A stretch of 64,000 nt of DNA, from the NCBI GenBank assembly GCA_949840885.1, contig CATKYJ010000018.1, forward strand, positions 21,919 to 85,918, read 5' to 3'. Shown in pieces: positions 28,617-35,421 of the stretch. Both the position numbers and the translations under genes were made by a program. Each line of letters begins with the position of its first letter. Positions within the stretch are counted from its first letter, which is position 1. A model generated the notes under the pieces. It ran no database searches, was not told the origin of the DNA, and saw only the letters and a list, made by a program, of their open reading frames with translations. This DNA comes from an uncultured Acetatifactor sp. (lineage in GTDB: Bacteria > Bacillota > Clostridia > Lachnospirales > Lachnospiraceae).

Positions 28617-28638
28617 ACCGGCCAACAATGGCCGGTGC
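28617..28638 (-). terminator. Perfect 9-bp hairpin after a gene remnant
   Basis: CACCGGCCA and TGGCCGGTG enclose ACAA. It lies 7 bases beyond the stop of the remnant at 28645-28790 but has no clear T run, so it may be a 3'-end hairpin rather than a full terminator. Confidence 0.4.
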
Positions 28639-28644
28639 CAACTT

Positions 28645-28790
28645 TTACATGATATGTACGCCATAAGCGCAGCCTGTCTTTTCTCCTTTTCGGATCCATT
28701 CCGCATAGCCCCGCCGCAGCGAAGTGTCCTGGGGCAGCTTTTCCACATCCCCCTCATAATTGACATCAAACAGTCTCCAGACCTCTGATT
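28645..28790 (-). pseudogene. C-terminal remnant of an unidentified gene
   Basis: One minus-strand frame reads protein-like sequence, VWRLFDVNYEGDVEKLPQDT then SLRRGYAEWIRKGEKTGCAY and GVHIM before a TAA, but has no start codon with a ribosome binding site and overlaps the end of the lipoprotein gene in another frame. A decayed copy of the same tail lies at 29910-30014. The two share KLPQDTSL and YAEWxRK. It is therefore a real gene end whose 5' part has been lost. The family is not recognised. Confidence 0.5.
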
Positions 28791-28793
28791 TTA

Positions 28794-29357
28794 CTAGTTT
28801 ATAACCAGCTCCCAATCCGTTCCGTCATCAATGCTGATGCTGCTCACAGCCTCCGAATCCTCTTCGAACCGAAACGTATACTCAAATTTGCCGTCTTCAT
28901 AGCTTAGATAGCTTTCGCTGTCCAATGTCATCTTCGCCTCGCCCATGGCTTCCTTGATCTGGTCTCTGGTGTATCCGCTGTAATTCACGCCGTTTATCAG
29001 AATCTCCCCGGTGGCATAGTCCGGATCCCTGTAATCAATCACCACACGAAATACCTTTCCGTTCTCAAAATCCACTTTCTGCGAACTTTTATTGCCGGCG
29101 TACATGGTTCCGTAAGTGACCTCGCCTTTCATGGCATAGAAATTTTCCCAGGAGCTGCCGTCAATCTGAGCTTTCCCGTCATAAGAATATTTGTCCGTAA
29201 ATCCCGCCTGCATCACCTCGGCTATCTTGGTCTTTCCTAACTCCAGTTCAAAGGTCCCATCATAAGTCAGTACTGTCTTCTTCCCAAAAGAACAGCCCGT
29301 TAAAAGCAGCATCCCTGCCACTATGAGTCCTAAGCATAATTTTTTTCCAATACGCAT
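28794..29357 (-). CDS. Predicted lipoprotein of unknown function
   Basis: 187 residues from MRIGKKLCLGLIVAG, chosen because GAGGAGG lies 8 bases before this ATG; an ATG eight codons earlier is less likely. The lipobox is LLLTGC, with cysteine at about residue 22. The mature part is acidic and beta-strand rich, with repeated Tyr/Gly/Asp segments (YDGTFELELGKTKI, SYDGKAQIDGSSW), and could be a small periplasm-side sensor or binding protein. No known family is recognised. It would need Lgt, encoded at 6702-7571. Confidence 0.8.
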   Translation of the reverse strand: MRIGKKLCLGLIVAGMLLLTGCSFGKKTVLTYDGTFELELGKTKIAEVMQAGFTDKYSYDGKAQIDGSSWENFYAMKGEVTYGTMYAGNKSSQKVDFENGKVFRVVIDYRDPDYATGEILINGVNYSGYTRDQIKEAMGEAKMTLDSESYLSYEDGKFEYTFRFEEDSEAVSSISIDDGTDWELVIN

Positions 29358-29530
29358 TGTTTTGTCCTCCTCATCTCTCATCCCTTTTTAACGAAGAAAC
29401 CGCATTCCCCACATGGATCCTAATTGCCTGAAAACTCTCCCTGCTGATGACATGCCCGATTTATGGTTTCTGCGGCGGCCAGTGCGCTGCCTTTGCTGCC
29501 TTTTGCGCTGCCGCTTTACCAGTATAGCAT

Positions 29531-29841
29531 GAGCTGAGGTTTTGCGCAAATGAAATTGAAAACGACCTTCAATACAGCAGAAATGTCATTTCCCAACCTG
29601 ATAGATGACATATTCTTACCATGAAAAAGCGGGGCTTACAGCTGCCCTCGCACAGGTTCTACCGGATAAACGCAGTGATAACAGCCACATCCCTTTTGAC
29701 ATCCTCCTGTGCCTTGCCGTTGCTGCCAAACTCAAATGTAAGACCAGCCTTACAGATGTCCCTTTCGCAGTGACGGAAGCAGAACTGCTGGCTGAGCCGG
29801 GCTGGAACATCTGGGATAACGAACGGGATGTGAATGACGGT
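29531..29841 (+). pseudogene. Truncated and frameshifted transposase N-terminus
   Basis: Before 29605 one frame reads NEIENDLQYSRNVISQPDR and then stops. From 29605 the next frame continues MTYSYHEKAGLTAALAQVLP, then HIPFDILLCLAVAAKLKCKT and SLTDVPFAVTEAELLAEPGW, ending NERDVNDG. The AGLTAALAQVLP / PFDxxLxLAVAAK / SLTDxPFAxT pattern is one I associate with a common Clostridial transposase family; the IS group is not certain. A one-base loss explains the frame break, and the catalytic C-terminal part is missing. Confidence 0.5.
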
Positions 29842-29909
29842 AAACAAAAAAACAAAATATTTCCGCCCCTGCATGCCGCAAACCGGCAGACAGGGACGGA
29901 ATCTATGTC

Positions 29910-30014
29910 CTTACAATATACACGCCACATGCGCCGCCTATCATGTCCTTTTTCGGTTCCATTCCGCATAGGCCTACCAGAGCGAAGTATCCTGCGGCAG
30001 CTTCCCCACCTCTA
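29910..30014 (-). pseudogene. Second, more decayed copy of the gene tail at 28645-28790
   Basis: The minus strand reads EVGKLPQDTSLW, a stop, then AYAEWNRKR and further stops, matching KLPQDTSLRRGYAEWIRK of the other copy. Nucleotide similarity runs about 29920-30015. It overlaps the last codon or two of the LysM gene in another frame, just as the first copy overlaps the lipoprotein gene. Confidence 0.45.
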
Positions 30015-30353
30015 CTGCTCCGCTTTCTTCCATTTTATAAGCATCCGCTGCCCGTGAAAAATGTATCTCTGCGCTGCCAGCTTTGGATTCATTAGTATAA
30101 GTTCTTTTAAAGGTATCCCATACATCCTGCTAATCTTGTAGAAAGAATCTCCTTTGCGAATGATATGATACTCCCCTGTTCCCGTATCCTCATCAAAAAT
30201 TTCTACAGCCCCATCTACCAGGATAATCTGTCCGATATAGATAAGGTTTGGGTTCTTGATTGCCGGATTCAAGGACATCAGCCTGGAAATCGTAGTACGA
30301 TACATCCCGGCAATCCTATTGAGGGTATCCCCTTTCACCACTATGTGCTGCAA
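30012..30353 (-). CDS. Small protein with two LysM domains
   Basis: 113 residues. Two LysM repeats: about 3-46 (HIVVKGDTLNRIAGMYRTTI to IGQIILV) and about 60-108 (YHIIRKGDSFYKISRMYGIP to HGQRMLI). LysM binds N-acetylglucosamine-containing glycans such as peptidoglycan. No signal peptide or enzymatic domain is present, so it may act inside the cell or bind spore or wall material after lysis. The start appears to be TTG, with AGGAAG about 11 bases upstream. It lies 105 bp downstream of the PIN-like gene. Confidence 0.8.
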   Translation of the reverse strand: MQHIVVKGDTLNRIAGMYRTTISRLMSLNPAIKNPNLIYIGQIILVDGAVEIFDEDTGTGEYHIIRKGDSFYKISRMYGIPLKELILMNPKLAAQRYIFHGQRMLIKWKKAEQ

Positions 30354-30458
30354 AAGTGAAGTAGCTTCCTGTCTTTTGATAATATTTCATTGCTTTTTAT
30401 GGAATTTCATCTGTTGTAAACCGACCTCTAACCTGATAGCCGGAAACCTGCCATTTCC

Positions 30459-31391
30459 TCAAAATAAAACATGGATCCCTTTCTCCCTAATAAGCCTCGC
30501 AAGTTCCTCGCAGCCAAGGGATATCTCATTGCTCTTCAAATCGTAAACCTGGGTCCCCAGAACCGTTATGTTCCCAACCGTCCCCGCCCTCAGCCAAGCC
30601 TGGACGGCACTTTCGTCCCTGATAAGCCCCTCCTCGTACAAAGTCTGTACCAGCTTTGGCGTGCTAAACAGAATGATCCTGCTCCCCCTAAACTTCCGGT
30701 TCGTCCTGCGAAACAACTGGTCAATTTTGTGGGCTGCACCTCTGTCGTCGGTAATGATGCAGAACTTCCCATCTGCCTCCCCGGGAAACTGGGACAGGAT
30801 ATGGAGGCAGATGGCCAGCAGTTCCTCTCCCAGATTGTCCTGAGGCTCCTTGTTTCCCCTTACCTTTGCGAAAAAATCACCGTACAGGCCGCCCCTGTCC
30901 CTGTTTTTTCCCTTTACCACTTCATCCCGCAGGCTCCTGTCCTCCTCCAGGACTCTCGTTATGGTGCTGACCGGACTTTTCAGCATCCTCACCGCCCAGC
31001 TTAACATACTGTTTATCCTGGCGTTCGTGCCGTAGCAGATTTCCATCACGGAAAAGATGTCTTCTTCATAAATGACGAATATAGGTACTCCGAATCCCTC
31101 CATCCTCCTGCAGTATTCGATATATTCCTGATTCAGGATACCGCTCTGGGCCGCAAGCTCCATCAGGATACATCTGGATAAAACTACAATGCCATCTTTC
31201 TTTCTCATATAGTTTAACAGACTACCCGCATATGCTTCCCCAATGCGCGCATGTCTTCTGAAAGAACATGTATCATAGAAAAAGCACTTCCGACCTGCCA
31301 GAATCTCTTTTGCAAACTCCCCCCTGTCCGTCCGTACATAAGGCTGCATTGCATTCCAGTTGTGCGGTACTTCTGTATAGACTGTCCCCAT
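30459..31391 (-). CDS. PIN-like nuclease protein, third gene of an XRE-ImmA operon
   Basis: 310 residues. The N-terminal half fits a PIN-type fold: first acidic residue in FFYDTCSFRR at about 38-47, a conserved-looking MELAA at about 77, DNLGEELLAI at about 188, and ITDDRGAAHKID at about 215. PIN domains are usually metal-dependent RNases. The C-terminal 80 residues are not recognised. It starts 3 bp after the ImmA-type protease gene ends, with AGGGGGC upstream, so it is part of that operon. The fold call is by motif pattern only. Confidence 0.55.
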   Translation of the reverse strand: MGTVYTEVPHNWNAMQPYVRTDRGEFAKEILAGRKCFFYDTCSFRRHARIGEAYAGSLLNYMRKKDGIVVLSRCILMELAAQSGILNQEYIEYCRRMEGFGVPIFVIYEEDIFSVMEICYGTNARINSMLSWAVRMLKSPVSTITRVLEEDRSLRDEVVKGKNRDRGGLYGDFFAKVRGNKEPQDNLGEELLAICLHILSQFPGEADGKFCIITDDRGAAHKIDQLFRRTNRKFRGSRIILFSTPKLVQTLYEEGLIRDESAVQAWLRAGTVGNITVLGTQVYDLKSNEISLGCEELARLIREKGIHVLF

Positions 31392-31394
31392 CCG

Positions 31395-32204
31395 TCATGC
31401 CCCCTTTATTTCGTGGTAAAGGGCTTTCATGTTCCGGAGCACTATGGACAATGTCCTCTCATTTATATAGGAACCCAGAATATATTCCTTGCCAAGCTCC
31501 TCCACCATCCTCTCCAGGCAAAAAAAGTCATCCCTGTAGTCAGGCAGCAAGATAGCCTCATCCAGCCACAATTCCATGAAGCGCCTCCTTACGGCCTCCC
31601 TGTCCACCTGTAGAAATGCTTCTGGGACATAGTTGGCTTCCGGCAGCCCCAGTTCATAGCAGCGTATCAGAACCGCCATATAGGGCATCTGATAGTAATT
31701 CATCAGCCGGAGGATGGTGTCCCACTCATTCCCCTCCGACTCTTTCCTGAAGAACTCGTACATGTACCGGAAATTCGCCTCCGGCATTAAAAACATCCCT
31801 GCAAAGAGGTTTGCCGCGTATTCCCTCTCATGCTCATAAGAATAGCCGTCCATGAGTTCCGCCTTTGACCGGAAATCGCTGTCCTGCGCCTGGTAGAACG
31901 CATGACATGCCTCATGGCATATGGCAAAATTCACGTTCACCTTTGGCAGAGAAGAGTTTATCATGATATAGCCCATTCCACCCGACTTATAGCACATTGC
32001 CCCTATCTCTTCGGTATCAACGGGAATCTCAAAGACCAGGAACCCTTTCCTTTTTAAAACAGCTCTCACGATCTGGAGCGCATTGCGAACATCCTCATCG
32101 CTGCTCATGCCGGCATAAGCGCGGAATTCCTTTATGTTGGCCAAAACCTTATCCCTGTTCATCTCACTGTATGCAATAATCTTCCTCAGACGCTCAATAT
32201 CCAT
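31395..32204 (-). CDS. ImmA/IrrE-family metallopeptidase
   Basis: 269 residues. Zinc protease motif HEACH in ICHEACHAFYQAQ at about 104, followed by EREYAANLFAGMFLMPE, the family's third-ligand and C-terminal signature. Members cleave partner XRE-type repressors (ImmR in ICEBs1, DdrO in Deinococcus). The start overlaps the XRE gene by 11 bp with GAAGGAG inside it, so the two are translationally coupled. The partner repressor is most likely the 126-residue protein encoded just upstream. Confidence 0.9.
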   Translation of the reverse strand: MDIERLRKIIAYSEMNRDKVLANIKEFRAYAGMSSDEDVRNALQIVRAVLKRKGFLVFEIPVDTEEIGAMCYKSGGMGYIMINSSLPKVNVNFAICHEACHAFYQAQDSDFRSKAELMDGYSYEHEREYAANLFAGMFLMPEANFRYMYEFFRKESEGNEWDTILRLMNYYQMPYMAVLIRCYELGLPEANYVPEAFLQVDREAVRRRFMELWLDEAILLPDYRDDFFCLERMVEELGKEYILGSYINERTLSIVLRNMKALYHEIKGA

Positions 32205-32574
32205 CCATTACTCCTTCCGCGATATTAAAAAAATGCTTCTTTGCGCTTATGACCACGTCAATGTTTTCCAGCAGCTTCTGCATTTTTTCCGCAATCCGCT
32301 CCTGCTCTTTCGTAGGTTCCCCCCCATAGAAGAAAATCCTCTCCGGCTCGAAATCCGGCATCGGCTCCACGCAAAAGGCATCGCTCAGGAAGAATTCCGC
32401 TTTCTTTCCCAGGGCTCCCGCAATCTTTTCCATGTCCGTAGCGCTGACGTCCTGTGCACCCGTCAGAATCCGGGACAGTTTTTTGGCGTCGATTCCAGCT
32501 TTCAGGCTGATATAGGTCTGCTTTATCTTTGCCTCTGCCAGATAAGCGTTAACATTTTCCACATACTTCGTCAT
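32194..32574 (-). CDS. XRE-family transcriptional regulator
   Basis: 126 residues. Helix-turn-helix region at about 5-60 (LAEAKIKQTYISLKAGIDAK, KLSRILTG, ISAxDMEKIAGAL-type pattern) and a roughly 60-residue C-terminal region that may be the protease target. First gene of the XRE-ImmA-PIN operon. A short palindrome, ATCTCATTTAAAGAGAT (32635-32651), lies about 60 bp upstream and may be its operator. Confidence 0.85.
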   Translation of the reverse strand: MTKYVENVNAYLAEAKIKQTYISLKAGIDAKKLSRILTGAQDVSATDMEKIAGALGKKAEFFLSDAFCVEPMPDFEPERIFFYGGEPTKEQERIAEKMQKLLENIDVVISAKKHFFNIAEGVMDGY

Positions 32575-32939
32575 GGATTACACCTCTTTTCCTGATTGTG
32601 GTATGGCTTCATGTTCCTGTTTGTTCAGCTTATCTCATTTAAAGAGATTTTTCAATATTTTCTTTTGTTTTTTTGAAAATATTTTTATTTTCTCTATATA
32701 AATTCTTATTATATGACCTGGTTTCCGCTTTTTTCGGCATTCCATTCCTATGTCAGGCGCCATAGTTCGAACGAAAAACCAGAAGCAGACGGGCCGCTGT
32801 TATTTCCATGGACAAAACTGTCGGTTTCCATCTTTCCCTATTTGCGCTATGATAGAAAAAGCATGGAAAAATTTTTATGAAACATATGAGAGAATCCCAC
32901 TCTTCAAGCGTCTAACAAACAGAAAGGGGGGCGAAATCA
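32575..32939. other. Divergent intergenic region between the XRE operon and the sigma-factor operon
   Basis: 365 bp with no gene. The left part (32635-32720) is very AT-rich and contains the palindrome ATCTCATTTAAAGAGAT (32635-32651) and a minus-strand TATAAT-like hexamer near 32711-32716. The right part has a plus-strand TATGAT near 32850, but I see no clear -35. Confidence 0.5.
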
Positions 32940-33497
32940 ATGGACAACGGTGCAAGTAGCTACCGCCGTTTCCTTGATGGTGATGATGAGGGTATCGTCG
33001 AGATTATCAGAGATTACAAGGACGGGCTGACTTTGTACCTGAACGGCTTTGCGCGGGATATCTGCGTGGCGGAAGAACTCATGGAGGAGACTTTCGTGAA
33101 GCTGGCCACCAGGAAGCCAAAGTTCAAGGGCCGCAGTTCATTCAGGACATGGCTCTACGCCATCGGCCGAAACGTGGCCATGGACTACCTCAGGCACAGC
33201 GCCAGACTTTTCCCCAGACCTGCGGAGGAACTGGAGCAGCTGGCCGGGGAGGAGGAAAGCCTGGAGAAGTCGTATCTGCGCACAGAGCGCAGGGTGCTCC
33301 TGTACCGGGCCCTGGACAGGCTTAAAGCCGACTACCGGCAGGTCCTGTACCTGGTCTATCTGGAGGGCTTCGACAATGCGGAGGCCGCGGCAGTCATGCA
33401 TAGGAGCAGACGGCAGATTGAAAACCTGGTGTATCGGGCGAAGCAGTCACTGAAATCAGAACTTGAAAAGGAGGGCTTTGTTTATGAAGAATTATAG
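32940..33497 (+). CDS. ECF-type RNA polymerase sigma factor
   Basis: 185 residues. Sigma region 2 at about 10-85 (FLDGDDEGIVEIIRDYKDG, RTWLYAIGRNVAMDYLR) and region 4 at about 120-175 (LKADYRQVLYLVYLEGF, SRRQIENLVYRAKQSL), with no region 3, as in group IV sigma factors. AAAGGGGGGC precedes the ATG. Its end overlaps the next gene by 14 bp, the usual arrangement with an anti-sigma partner. Confidence 0.9.
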   Translation: MDNGASSYRRFLDGDDEGIVEIIRDYKDGLTLYLNGFARDICVAEELMEETFVKLATRKPKFKGRSSFRTWLYAIGRNVAMDYLRHSARLFPRPAEELEQLAGEEESLEKSYLRTERRVLLYRALDRLKADYRQVLYLVYLEGFDNAEAAAVMHRSRRQIENLVYRAKQSLKSELEKEGFVYEEL

Positions 33498-34581
33498 GGA
33501 AGTGGCGGAAACCGTGCTGAAGCGCAGGGATGCCTTTCAAAAAGCAAAAAAACGTAAACGCGACATTGCCATGCGGACCACGGCCGGAGCAGGCGTTCTG
33601 TGCCTGACGGCACTGCTAGGGCTCGGCATATATCAGAACAGCGCCTTATATTCGAATCGCCCGGATCCGGCTCCAGGCGATCCCGATGTGTATTATATTG
33701 CATCCGAGAGCGACACTCTGAATGCCGAAGCCTCAGGCGCCCTCTCTGACACGGACACCCCGCCCCTGTCCACAGACCGGGAAAGCGCCTCCGGGGAGGG
33801 CAGCCTCCTCCCTGTCAGCTATAGCTCCCTGTCCCTCCCCCAGGGTCAGGTCATGCCGGACATCATTTCGGCATATGCCGCCTCCAGCCAGTCCACTTCG
33901 GACGTCCTGCCCTTTAGCGAAGAACTGCTGTCTGAGAGCAGCGCCGTCTTGGAGGGCCGGATTACGGACATGTACCTGAAGCGCTATTCCTACGACACCT
34001 ACAACGACAAATTCGGGCCAAAAGAGGTCTTCCATAACCAGTCTTCTTCCGTAGTATATGAATTGGCCGTGGACAAAGTATGGTTGGGGGACGAATCCCT
34101 GGCCGGCACCTCCGTGCTGATAGAGGACGACATCTATCTGGTGGACTCCTATTTTTCCCTGAAAGTAGGCTGCAGTTATGTAATTCCGGTCAGCGATCTG
34201 GAGCAGGAGAAACAGATTTGGGAGGAGTACGCAGGCGGTGACCTCACCAGGGACGGCAGATATACTTCACTCTACCCCTACCATCCCCAGATCCAGGTCA
34301 CCTCCGACGGGAACTACGTCGTCACCTCCGACTGGACGACACTGTGCTCCGGCGATGCTCCGAATGTCCTGATACTGCCTGCCGACGAGGACTCTATCCG
34401 GGATACCTTTGTAGAATACCATCCCGAAAACCCCTCTACCGGCCAGGGCCTCATTACCACGGAATGGCGGACGCTCCTGGTCTCTGCCTACGACGCAGTC
34501 TTCTACTACGACAAATTAAAGCTGGTGAGTTCCGATGAGTTCTTCATCCGGCTGAACCGCCTGATAGATCAGCTGCCATGA
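33484..34581 (+). CDS. Membrane-anchored partner of the sigma factor (putative anti-sigma protein)
   Basis: 365 residues from MKNYREVAETVLKRRDAFQK, with GGAGGG upstream and inside the sigma gene. Cytoplasmic N-terminus of about 32 residues, one membrane helix (about 38-55), then a Ser/Thr/Pro-rich linker (about 60-130) and an extracellular domain of about 220 residues with no recognised family. The topology and overlap with the sigma gene suggest an anti-sigma factor with an outside sensor, but no zinc-finger anti-sigma motif is visible. A terminator follows (34605-34652). Confidence 0.65.
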   Translation: MKNYREVAETVLKRRDAFQKAKKRKRDIAMRTTAGAGVLCLTALLGLGIYQNSALYSNRPDPAPGDPDVYYIASESDTLNAEASGALSDTDTPPLSTDRESASGEGSLLPVSYSSLSLPQGQVMPDIISAYAASSQSTSDVLPFSEELLSESSAVLEGRITDMYLKRYSYDTYNDKFGPKEVFHNQSSSVVYELAVDKVWLGDESLAGTSVLIEDDIYLVDSYFSLKVGCSYVIPVSDLEQEKQIWEEYAGGDLTRDGRYTSLYPYHPQIQVTSDGNYVVTSDWTTLCSGDAPNVLILPADEDSIRDTFVEYHPENPSTGQGLITTEWRTLLVSAYDAVFYYDKLKLVSSDEFFIRLNRLIDQLP

Positions 34582-34604
34582 ATTCCGACTTAAAAGCATA
34601 TAAG

Positions 34605-34652
34605 AAAAATCCCGCAGTTCCTGTCTGAAATAACAGAAACTGCGGGATTTTT
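34605..34652 (+). terminator. Strong bidirectional rho-independent terminator
   Basis: A perfect 15-bp stem (AAAAATCCCGCAGTT and its complement) with A residues on one side and T residues on the other. It ends the sigma operon on the plus strand and can also end nrdG transcripts on the minus strand. Confidence 0.92.
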
Positions 34653-34783
34653 ACCGAATACATATGGAAAAACCATCACATATCCCAACTGGTATATCCT
34701 CGCCAAAAGAGTATTGCTCTACAGCATCCTCCCTGACCCCTGCGGTACGATATTTAAATAGTTTTTTATTTCTCACAGACACA
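34653..34783 (-). pseudogene. Tail of a lost Uma2-type gene
   Basis: A minus-strand frame ending at 34653 reads KKLFKYRTAGVREDAVEQYS then FGEDIPVGICDGFSICIR. The YSFGEDIPVGICDGFSI pattern matches the C-terminal end of Uma2-family (DUF820) putative endonucleases. No start codon exists, and the frame runs into the 3' end of nrdG. So only the last 40 or so codons survive. Confidence 0.45.
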
Positions 34784-35369
34784 CTGTCCTGCCCTGCCGC
34801 AGGGATTCTTTCACATGAATCAGCCGCTGGTTCTCCGACCCCCTAAAAGCCAGGCGCAGATTCTTTTTCTCCTCCATAAACTCGCCGTCCACCAGTACGT
34901 CAATGAGAGACAACAGCTGCGACACCTCTCCTGCCCCGGTCTCTCCATGCATATCCTCCGCTGCGGCAGGCCGGTCTGCTCTCCCGCTTTCACAGCATCC
35001 GTCCGGCGCTTCCTGCTCTTTCGCCGCCCAGGCCAGCAGATCCCTCTCATAATCATACCCCGTATAGCACCAGATATCCTTTTCCGGATACTTCTGCCGC
35101 ACTTTCTGCACCAGCGAAAGCACTGTCCCCCGGTTCTGAGGCTCCATGGGCTCCCCGCCTAACAGGCTCAGGCCCCGGATATATTCCGGTGCAAGAGCTT
35201 CCAGGACCTCGCTTTCCGTCTCCTGCGTATAGCGCTGCCCAAAGCCGAAATCCCATGCCTCGCTGTTGAAGCACCCCTTGCAGCAATGGGTACAGCCACT
35301 GACGAACAGGGACACCCTGATGCCCGGGCCGTTGGCCACGTCCGTCTTCTTGATCGTTGCATAGTTCAT
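34773..35369 (-). CDS. nrdG: Anaerobic ribonucleotide reductase activating protein NrdG
   Basis: 198 residues from MNYATIKKTDVANGPGIRVS; an ATG six codons earlier also has a possible ribosome binding site. The radical-SAM cysteines are in SGCTHCCKGCFN, and LSLLGGEPMEPQN follows. It uses SAM and an iron-sulphur cluster to make the glycyl radical on NrdD. The middle carries about 30 low-complexity residues around GCCESGRADRPAAAEDMHGE that I do not expect in the family. It lies 52 bp after nrdD. Confidence 0.93.
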   Translation of the reverse strand: MNYATIKKTDVANGPGIRVSLFVSGCTHCCKGCFNSEAWDFGFGQRYTQETESEVLEALAPEYIRGLSLLGGEPMEPQNRGTVLSLVQKVRQKYPEKDIWCYTGYDYERDLLAWAAKEQEAPDGCCESGRADRPAAAEDMHGETGAGEVSQLLSLIDVLVDGEFMEEKKNLRLAFRGSENQRLIHVKESLRQGRTVCL

Positions 35370-35421
35370 AAATTTACTGCCCCTCATCTTTCCCCTGGGC
35401 GCATTTTGTCTGGCACATCAT

